Origin: Pseudomonas tohonis
GTDB taxonomy: Bacteria; Pseudomonadota; Gammaproteobacteria; Pseudomonadales; Pseudomonadaceae
Assembly: GCF_012767755.2 (NCBI RefSeq)
Contig: NZ_AP023189.1
Span: 3,970,001-4,034,000 of the forward strand
Length of the DNA stretch: 64,000 nt
Direction of reading: 5' to 3'
The position numbers and the translations under genes were made by a program. This document shows, piece by piece, positions 60,901-64,000 of the stretch. Position 1 is the first letter of the stretch; every line of letters starts with the position of its first letter. The notes under the pieces are model-generated. The model saw nothing but the letters and a program-made list of their open reading frames with translations, made no database searches and had not been told where the DNA came from.

Positions 60901-63900
60901 CCATCACCAAGTACGAGCTGACCGACAACGCCGGCGGCCGCTTCGCCATCGACCAGGCCACCGGCGTCGTCACCGTCGCCGACGGCAGCAAGCTCGACTA
61001 CGAGGCCGCCACCAGCCACAACATCACCGTCAAGGTCACCAGCTCCGATGGCAGCACCAACACCCAGGTGTTCACCATCAACCTCGCCAACGTCAACGAC
61101 AACGGCGTGGTGATCAGCGACAGCAACCCGGCAGCCAACAGCGTCGTCGAGAACGCCGCCAACGGCTCCACCGTCGGCCTGACCGTGAAGGGCGTGGACG
61201 GCGATGCCGGCGCGACCATCACCAAGTACGAGCTGACCGACAACGCCGGCGGCCGCTTCGCCATCGACCAGGCCACCGGCGTCGTCACCGTCGCCGACGG
61301 CAGCAAGCTCGACTACGAGGCCGCCACCAGCCACAACATCACCGTCAAGGTCACCAGCTCCGATGGCAGCACCAACACCCAGGTGTTCACCGTCAACCTC
61401 GCCAACGTCAACGACAACGGCGTGGTGATCAGCGACAGCAACCCGGCCGCCAACAGCGTCGTCGAGAACGCCGCCAATGGCTCCACCGTCGGCCTCACCG
61501 TGCTGGGCACCGATGGCGACGCAGGCGCCACCATCACCAAGTACGAGCTGACCGACAATGCCGGTGGCCGCTTCGCGATCAACGCCACCACCGGTGTGGT
61601 CACCGTGGCCGATGGCAGCAAGCTCGACTACGAGGCCGCCACCAGCCACGACATCACCGTCAAGGTCACCAGCTCCGATGGCAGCACCAATACCCAGGTG
61701 TTCACCATCAACCTCGCCAACGTCAACGACAACGGCGTGGTGATCAGCGACAGCAACCCGGCGGCCAACAGCGTCGTCGAGAACGCCGCCAACGGCTCCA
61801 CCGTCGGCCTCACCGTGCTGGGCACCGATGGCGACGCAGGCGCCACCATCACCAAGTACGAGCTGACCGACAATGCCGGTGGCCGCTTCGCGATCAACGC
61901 CACCACCGGTGTGGTCACCGTGGCCGACGGCAGCAAGCTCGACTACGAGGCCGCCACCAGCCACAACATCACCGTCAAGGTCACCAGCTCCGATGGCAGC
62001 ACCAACACCCAGGTGTTCACCATCAACCTCGCCAACGTCAACGACAACGGCGTGGTGGTCAGCGACAGCAACCCGGCCACCAACACCGTGGCCGAAAACG
62101 CAGCGAACGGCTCCACTGTGGGTCTGACCGTACTGGGCGTGGACGGCGATGCCGGCACCACCGTGACCTACTCGCTGACCGACAACGCCGGTGGCCGCTT
62201 CGCGATCAACGCCACCACCGGTGTGGTCACCGTGGCCGATGGCAGCAAGCTCGACTACGAGACCGCCACCAGCCACACCATCACCGTGCTGGCCACCAGC
62301 TCCGACGGCAGCACCCAGTCGGCGACCTACTCCATCGCCGTGACCAACGTCAACGAAGCACCCGTGGTGGTCGCAGGCGCTGCCGTCACCGGCGCCGAGG
62401 ACACCAACTACGTCTTCAGCTGGAGCGACTTCAAGGTCAGCGATGTCGATGCCAACAGCAGCCTGTCGATCAAAGTCGAGAGCCTGCCGGGCGAAGGCAA
62501 GCTGCAGGTCAAGGTGGGCAACACCTGGACCGATGTCAGCGCCAACACCACCGTCACCAAGTCGGTGATCGATGGCGGCGGCCTGCGCTTCGTGCCGGAT
62601 TCCAACGAGTCCGGCCACGACAGCTTCGGCAGCACCGGTGTCGGCCTGAACAAGCAGACCTACGCCGAGTTCAAGTACAGCGGCAGCGACGGCAGCCTCA
62701 ACAGCGCCAGCAGCACCATGAGCATCGACATCGCGCCGGTGGCCGACGTCCCGACGCTCACCGTGAAGTCGGCGGCAGCGGCCAACCTGTTCACCACCAC
62801 CTGGGAAAGCGCGCCGAACAGCGACAGCACCTCGCAGGACGTCACCAGTGCCACCTTCGAGAACTGGAGCCTGGTCACCACCGGCGACAAGCTCTCCGGC
62901 GGCAAGAACGTGTTCGAAGTCTGGGCCAACGGCGACAGCATGCAGAACCAGGCCGGCAACATGGTCACCGTCAAGCTGCAGGGCACCGGCAACAACGACG
63001 CCCTGGAGCTCAACGACGCCGGTGGCACCATGTCGCAGACCCTGGGCGTGACCCGCAACGTCGCCACCGAGGTCGGCAAGGTCTACGAGCTGAACCTGGA
63101 CTACGCCGGTCGCCTGGGCTTCGACACCAGCTTCACCAAGATCGCCGTCTACCTCGGCAGCACCCTGGTGGGCGAATACGCCTCCACCAGCAGCCAGACC
63201 AGCCTGAACTGGGAGAACATCCACTTCAGCTTCGTCGGCACCGGCAACACCGAGGCCCTGACCATCAAGCTGGCCGGCACCTCCACCGACTCCAGCGGTC
63301 GTGGCGCGCTGATCGACAACATCACCCTCACCTCGTCCCAGGGCGTGGTGGCCGGCGATGGCGGCGTCAGCGGCAAGACCAGCATCGCCCTGGCCAACTA
63401 CATCGGCGGCGCACTGACCGACACCGACGGTTCCGAGAGCCTGAGCTACCAGTTGAGCAACCTGTCCAACGGTTCGACCATCGTCGTCGGCGGCACCACC
63501 CTCAGCGCGGTCAACGGCGTGTACACCCTCACCGCTGCCCAGCTGGCCACCGCCAAGCTGCAGGTTTCCGGTGACGTGCGCGGCGACATCGGCCTGGACG
63601 TCAAGGCGGTCAGCACCGAACCCAACGGCAGCACCGCCAGCACGGCGTCCCAGCACCTGACGCTGAACATCGTCGATGGCGGCGTGGAGCACACCAGCTA
63701 CACCACCAACACCATCACCATGGCCGACGCCACCGGCACCACCAGCCTGGGTGGCGGCTTGACCGGCGAGTACTGGGGCTACAGCGAGAACGGCACCAGC
63801 CGGCCGAACCTCACCACCCTGAGCCAGGTCGAGAACTACATCGAGGGCCGCTCCGGCAACAACAGCAGCCTGGTGGGTTCCAACACCAACGCGGCGAATG

Positions 63901-64000
63901 GCTCGGTCAACGCCACCTTCATCGCCAATGTCATCGACTACGGCCTGAAGAACGGCAGCCCGGTGTTCAGCGACGACCTGGGTGACAACCGCACCGTCAC
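48942..64000 (+). CDS. lapA: LapA-like giant repeat adhesin (3' end beyond window)
   Basis: Frame 3 is open from ATG 48942 to the right edge, more than 5,019 codons; I checked the frame at several places. Residues 1-125 form the LapA retention module (MSSVVAIVKSVVGQVVAVSP, IFQGEQLVTGAAGMVTLELP, DGKLVDLGRDTQWS). The LapG target TAAG lies at residues 106-109, then a Gly/Ala linker. Tandem Ig/cadherin-like domains of about 90-110 residues follow, with DVDGD, GTNDAP and PVNDAP calcium-type motifs. They are interrupted by PA14-like and lectin-like modules. The product should be exported by lapEBC, held in the outer membrane by the retention module, and released by LapG when c-di-GMP falls. The C-terminal RTX and secretion signal are outside the window. 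LapA versus a MapA-type paralogue cannot be settled. Confidence 0.93.
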   Translation, partial: MSSVVAIVKSVVGQVVAVSPEGVQRQLIEGDRIFQGEQLVTGAAGMVTLELPDGKLVDLGRDTQWSGADIAPQSTDEKPASQAPSAEELQKAIAAGVDPTQAFEATAAGAPAAGGAAGGGAAGGSHSFVLLDATGERVDPNVGFETQGLAFQGAADGDTQDPLQNVAPEFTDGSGAPITTFNLVTDEDIPLSGTFTSRDANGDLVTFSVTRGPANGTLALNPDGTWTYTPSQDYNGSDSFEVTVSDSRGASTPLTVNVGINPVNDAPVASGTYEASVDDTAAADTFADIKGQLAATDVDDTNLTWSGSAKGAYGELTVNADGSYTYVVDAAKVNGLALGETASENFTVTVKDPSGASDTRVITINFTGTNDTPIATATTAAVTEDQSITGNLVATDADKGATLSYAVDGKAPAGFTLNTDGSWTFDAGDAAYQSLAEGQTTTVTIAYIVTDEHGAQATNTLTVTVTGVNDPAILGSADVQLTETNDALSTGGTLSISDVDSPATFVAQANVAGTYGTFNIDAAGNWTYVANSAFNELNVGQSYSESFKVVSADGTQTSVTVTINGTNDAAVLSSADVQLTETNAPATANGTLTISDVDNPATFVAQSNVAGTYGSFSIGTDGKWTYTASSAYNELNVGDKLTETFEVSAADGTKTSVTVTINGTNDAPVGVADKITLDEDSVATGNVLANDTDVDNSSLTVTKFSLTNLPFVSFKAGETADLVIGKLTIKANGDFTFTPAKDYNGPVPSITYTLSDGSLTSTATLTFDITPVNDAPVNTVPGAQTLNEDSSKTFSLLSGNSIAVRDVDGDQLTTTLSVEHGALTLGPLSGGVSFSGNGTGSITLVGSQAAINAALQGLKYVPAKDYNGQDTLTINTTDGKLSDSDSVTLTIKPVNDAPVATPTSEATTEDAPVIGGKLAATDVDGDTLTYSPKGALPGGFTLNADGTWTLDPSHADYQHLAEGASTTLTINFTATDGKLSSSSTLTITVTGVNDKPTITAATAAANEGDGQINGQIAAADVDDGAVLAFSTTANVAGLTLGSDGKWTFDASNAAYDYLKGGEQLVITVPVTVTDEHGATADSTLTITLTGTNDAPVANAVSASGNEDQAARIQVNLSGSDVDGTVTGYTIGSVPANGTLYAGANGGTALKAGDSVTGPVYFVPAKDWNGTTTFEYSAVDNNGAVSASKATATITVAPVNDAPVGVNDSVTLNEDQTATGNVLANDKDVDGDALVVTKFSITGLPFVSANAGGTLDLLGTGKLTIKANGDFTFEPAKDYNGPVPSVTYTLSDGSLASTATLKFDITPVNDAPVNATPGAQTLAEDGSKVFSILGNNSVSVSDVDGDKLTTTLSVEHGVLTLGPILANGLTYSGNGTGSITLSGSQAAINAALQGLKYVPAANYNGQDTLTISTSDGKLSDTDSITLNITPVNDAPVATPTSDSTFEDAPAIGGKLAATDVDGDTLTFTLNNPAPAGFSLNADGTWTFDPSNAAYQALGQGEQLVIQVPFTATDGKLSSGSTLTITVTGVNDAPVVSGAITHGTNEDAAGQVIDLLAKASDADAKDVLSAVNVRETSGNDASGVTLQGNTLVVDPSRYNYLAKGESVVLTYEYQVSDGKGGLVTTSATVTIDGVNDAPVVSSAIAVDSNEDAASFSVDLLDKASDVDLSDVLGISNFKQVGTQDASGVTLSGNGLQVNPNAYNYLAAGEKLVLTYSYDVVDNNGGVTPTTATITIEGRNDAPVLESTVQSGAVTERADGVPGENAGSLTASGDFGFSDADLSNTHSIGTELVSAKDGNGQAVNVLGNLSASISDTAQGDGQGSVHWNYSVAAGALDYLGAGETVTLVYRVTVTDSSGAPVSRDVTITLTGSNDAPVVSGVATTLTHEDASAYSLDLLQHASDEDANDVLSVGNVQQVGTGDASGVTFDAATNSLKIDPSKYDYLAVGEKVVLTYSYEVSDGHGGVTSANASVTIEGRNDAPVVTDTSVTVDEESVGTALNIAAPTDVDTSNVLTITVSGLPTVGTVTLANGTPVTNGQTLTSAELQGLKYNAPADYKAGDPVGEFKYSVNDGTTTVEGKVTLGVNPINDAPVANDDFGVIAGLKGNYYAYREGTDGGNLENLAGVTAFIAGRTPSATFTATELNYGNGVSSNLGGDQQLQKFLGADAGSLNTDPANSSDAIIQLTGQISLAAGTYQFKVTADDGFSIVIDGKVVAEYNGNQGPTARESATFTIAESGAHNIQIVYWDQGGQAQLKVELRPEGGTYTVVGGSQLTQAGNDVLTTNEDQPLTIEPSTLLGNDTDVDGDSLTILSVQGAKNGTVELVNGKVVFTPAPNFNGTGSFTYTVSDGHGGTDTATVTVGVKPVNDAPVVDSTSLTVAEESVGTNLGLKAPTDVDGNPLTIKVTGLPTLGTVTLADGTAVTNGQSLTSAQLQGLKYNAPADYTAGQAVGSFTYSVNDGTATVNGQVTLGVTPVNDLPVVDSTSLTVNEESVGTDLGLKAPTDVDGDSLTITVTGLPTVGAVTLADGTAVTNGQSLTSAQLQGLKYNAPADYTAGQAVGSFTYSVNDGTATVSGQVALGVNPVNDLPVVDSASLTVNEESVGTDLGLKAPTDADGDSLTITVTGLPTLGSVTLADGTALTNGQTLTSAQLQGLKYNAPADYTAGQAVGSFTYSVNDGTATVSGQVALAVNPVNDLPVVNGTTVSLDEDTTLDSRLNATDADGDTLTYTLKSGTSNGTLVLDTATGEYSYKPNANYNGPDSFTVTVNDGKGGVVDAVVRITVNPVNDVPTTSPVDLITVEDNAVTAKVYANDVDGDALTYSIANGNGPQHGTVTLNADGTFTYTPAKDYNGPDAFTVTVSDGKGGVTTSLVSITVQPFNDAPETANQAKETDEDKSVSGQIVATDVDGDKLSYVIQSGVAHGSILLNTVTGEYTYTPNKDYNGTDSFTIRVYDPKGGYADSVVTVKVNPVNDAPTASPLFLNTVEDNAVIAKIDARDVDGDTLTYTIANGNGPQHGTVTLNADGTFTYTPAKDYNGTDAFTVTVSDGHGGVTISLVSINVQPYNDAPETANQAKETNEDESVSGQIVATDVDGDKLSYVIQSGVAHGSILLNTVTGAYTYTPNKDFNGTDSFTIRVYDPKGGYADSVVTVKVNPVNDAPTSGPQFLTTDEDTPIDGRVTARDVDGDTLTYSVANGNGPQHGTVVMNADGTYTYQPAKDFNGTDSFTVTISDGHGGTTTSLVSVLINPVNDAPVAPNSTASVDEDGTLTSRITATDAEGDSLTYTLKTGTANGTLVLNPNTGEYTYKPNGDYNGPDSFVVTVSDGKGGVTDTVVNITVNPVNDAPTAVNDTAATLEDTAVTIDVLANDRDIDGDSLTLTGANAQHGSVSIVDGKLVYTPTGNYSGADTITYTVTDGKGGNSTATVQVGIQAVADAPNLGAQAPSGNPAATGLLQQSWNNLALGSGGNGANPATLKSTIDAAGTPASSGNLADAHIDSVNAGVANKLSGLIYLEAGQTYTFSGSGDDSVLVSVGGTTVANATWGGSSGQFSGSYTAQQSGYYTLDIYQHNQSGPGTLDVNVKVGNGPVQDLSSANVQLYTKPSDLAGNGLHLSELHGSGGKGYYQLYNVNEGDEDSSIPLSRLTASLNDTDGSESLSVGISQIPEGASLTDGVNSFTATSGNTSANITSWNLGNLSITPPANYNGTFDLKVTATATEGANGDKASTNLTLPVTVHAVNDAPTSADNTVNTNEDTPRSFTSGDFTFNDVDTGDSLKGIRINSLPASGSLTLGNDAVTVGMIITAAQIASLVYTPAANASGNSSFSFSVQDQSGAFSTPNTMTIQVAAVDSAPGLANSTVSFAENIASGSTIADLSDRFTGTDQDRDGEPLFYSITGGNNDGLFTINSSTGVITLASGKTLDYETATQHQLQVTATDGKTPATATVTVNVTNVNDNGVVISDSNPAANSVVENAANGSTVGLTVKGVDGDAGASITKYELTDNAGGRFAIDQATGVVTVADGSKLDYEAATSHNITVKVTSSDGSTNTQVFTINLANVNDNGVVISDSNPAANSVVENAANGSTVGLTVKGVDGDAGATITKYELTDNAGGRFAIDQATGVVTVADGSKLDYEAATSHNITVKVTSSDGSTNTQVFTVNLANVNDNGVVISDSNPAANSVVENAANGSTVGLTVLGTDGDAGATITKYELTDNAGGRFAINATTGVVTVADGSKLDYEAATSHDITVKVTSSDGSTNTQVFTINLANVNDNGVVISDSNPAANSVVENAANGSTVGLTVLGTDGDAGATITKYELTDNAGGRFAINATTGVVTVADGSKLDYEAATSHNITVKVTSSDGSTNTQVFTINLANVNDNGVVVSDSNPATNTVAENAANGSTVGLTVLGVDGDAGTTVTYSLTDNAGGRFAINATTGVVTVADGSKLDYETATSHTITVLATSSDGSTQSATYSIAVTNVNEAPVVVAGAAVTGAEDTNYVFSWSDFKVSDVDANSSLSIKVESLPGEGKLQVKVGNTWTDVSANTTVTKSVIDGGGLRFVPDSNESGHDSFGSTGVGLNKQTYAEFKYSGSDGSLNSASSTMSIDIAPVADVPTLTVKSAAAANLFTTTWESAPNSDSTSQDVTSATFENWSLVTTGDKLSGGKNVFEVWANGDSMQNQAGNMVTVKLQGTGNNDALELNDAGGTMSQTLGVTRNVATEVGKVYELNLDYAGRLGFDTSFTKIAVYLGSTLVGEYASTSSQTSLNWENIHFSFVGTGNTEALTIKLAGTSTDSSGRGALIDNITLTSSQGVVAGDGGVSGKTSIALANYIGGALTDTDGSESLSYQLSNLSNGSTIVVGGTTLSAVNGVYTLTAAQLATAKLQVSGDVRGDIGLDVKAVSTEPNGSTASTASQHLTLNIVDGGVEHTSYTTNTITMADATGTTSLGGGLTGEYWGYSENGTSRPNLTTLSQVENYIEGRSGNNSSLVGSNTNAANGSVNATFIANVIDYGLKNGSPVFSDDLGDNRTV
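49257..49268 (+). other. LapG-type cleavage site (TAAG) in the adhesin
   Basis: Codons ACC-GCG-GCA-GGT encode T106-A107-A108-G109, nearly the same position as the TAAG cut by LapG in P. fluorescens LapA. A flexible Ala/Gly-rich stretch follows. Confidence 0.8.
50940..51925 (+). repeat. Three-domain block, copy A
   Basis: About 985 bp coding for three consecutive domains, from NDAPVGVADKITLDEDSV to SSTLTITVTGVND. It is repeated at 52540-53535, offset about 1,602-1,608 bp, with high nucleotide similarity, especially around INAALQGLKYVPA. Confidence 0.75.
52540..53535 (+). repeat. Three-domain block, copy B
   Basis: Second copy of the block at 50940-51925 (NDAPVGVNDSVTLNEDQT to GSTLTITVTGVND), consistent with a segmental duplication inside the adhesin gene. 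Confidence 0.75.
55218..55725 (+). other. PA14-like domain in the adhesin
   Basis: Within the adhesin (about residues 2093-2260). It departs from the Ig pattern: GLKGNYYAYREGTDGG, SDAIIQLTGQISLAAGTYQF, KVTADDGFSIVIDGKVVAEY, HNIQIVYWDQGGQAQLKVEL. This is the PA14 beta-barrel pattern, often sugar-binding. Confidence 0.75.
56040..57020 (+). repeat. Three tandem 327 bp repeats
   Basis: Units start at 56040, 56367 and 56694, each 109 codons (PVVDSTSLTVNEESVGTDLG ... GQVALGVNPVNDL), nearly identical. A diverged relative lies at about 54880-55200. Confidence 0.85.
57300..58640 (+). repeat. Two and a half 555 bp (two-domain) repeats
   Basis: A 185-codon unit made of two domains recurs at offset 555 bp (anchor GCCAACGGCAACGGCCCGCA at 57399, 57954 and 58509). 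The third is partial and diverges after about 58640. Confidence 0.82.
59280..59745 (+). other. Second PA14/lectin-like module in the adhesin
   Basis: About residues 3447-3600: GLLQQSWNNLALGSGG, SGLIYLEAGQTYTFSGSGDD, SVLVSVGGTTVANATWGG, YYTLDIYQHNQSGPGTLDVN. A beta-sandwich of the PA14/GLEYA kind is likely. Confidence 0.65.
60786..62360 (+). repeat. Five tandem 315 bp cadherin-like repeats
   Basis: Units start at 60786, 61101, 61416, 61731 and 62046, each exactly 105 codons. They carry GVVISDSNPAANSVVENAAN, GGRFAI, TGVVTVADGSKLDYEAATSH and FTINLANVNDN, the pattern of cadherin domains. The first four are nearly identical in DNA; the fifth is more diverged in its middle. Confidence 0.9.
62835..63340 (+). 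other. Carbohydrate-binding-like module in the adhesin
   Basis: About residues 4632-4800: FENWSLVTTGDKLSGGKNVF, EVWANGDSMQNQAGNMVTVK, LELNDAGGTMSQTLGV, YELNLDYAGRLGFDTSFTKI and GRGALIDNITL. This resembles DUF642/CBM-like beta-sandwich domains found near the ends of large adhesins. Confidence 0.6.
63745..64000 (+). other. Third PA14-like module, cut by the window edge
   Basis: Begins TTSLGGGLTGEYWGYSENGT and continues IEGRSGNNSSLVGSNTNAAN, NATFIANVIDYGLKNGSPVF, matching the opening of the PA14-like module at 55218 (GLKGNYYAYREG, TAFIAGR, FTATELNYGNG). It is incomplete here. Confidence 0.65.

Noticed and set aside
60786..62360. Regular repeats considered as a CRISPR-like array
   Set aside because: The repeat period is exactly 105 codons in an open frame with cadherin-like protein repeats; there are no spacers.
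48852..63692. A 4,946-codon open frame on the minus strand opposite the adhesin
   Set aside because: It is the mirror of the repeat-rich, GC-rich adhesin frame. Its composition (Gly/Val/Asp/Ala/His runs) is not protein-like, and the plus-strand frame has a clear retention module, RBS and domain structure.

Overview
The window reads as chromosomal DNA of a high-GC Pseudomonas (sensu lato, inferred). The support is the gene families (sotB, ppnN, fecIRA, a Lap-type adhesin locus), Pseudomonas-style REP palindromes in many gaps and uniform GC-rich codon use. No tRNA, rRNA, CRISPR array, prophage or transposase gene was seen.

Layout. 1-4.2 kb: end of a Sel1-like gene, a frameshifted small secreted protein gene, sotB and ppnN. 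4.3-8.8 kb: a small unknown ORF and a fecI-fecR-fecA iron uptake and signalling operon behind a Fur-box-like site. 8.8-14.8 kb: an rRNA-type methyltransferase, a membrane diguanylate cyclase, a chemoreceptor, and LysR and AraC regulators. 14.8-19.7 kb: two inverted copies of a ~0.5 kb non-coding element bracket a winged-helix/NB-ARC regulator, a GlxA-type regulator and a TerC protein. 19.9-22.0 kb: a small unknown protein and a GAF-GGDEF-EAL protein.

22.3-33.4 kb: a GbpA-type chitin-binding LPMO followed by a full type II secretion operon, gspC to gspM. The LPMO is the obvious candidate substrate. This recalls the Txc/CbpE pairing of P. aeruginosa PA7. A REP-type repeat interrupts the operon between gspG and gspH. 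33.4-36.1 kb: an amidase divergent from a TetR regulator across three operator-like palindromes spaced exactly 20 bp, then an SRPBCC protein. 36.1-38.1 kb: a two-gene RNA repair cassette (RNA ligase plus HD-Pnk end-healing enzyme) with overlapping start and stop codons. 38.4-43.6 kb: PH/SHOCT protein, MFS transporter, GFA protein, a ~600 bp repeat cluster, three small envelope genes and a yeast-type cytosine deaminase.

43.7-64.0 kb: a Lap-type adhesin locus. lapE-lapB-lapC (type I secretion) are transcribed away from a giant adhesin gene that runs off the right edge after more than 5,000 codons. The adhesin has the N-terminal retention module and a TAAG LapG-type cleavage site. Long tandem Ig/cadherin-like repeats and lectin-like modules follow. 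Two FleQ-box-like sites lie in the AT-rich divergent promoter region. With the diguanylate cyclase and EAL protein elsewhere in the window, this fits c-di-GMP-controlled attachment, though LapD and LapG are not in view.
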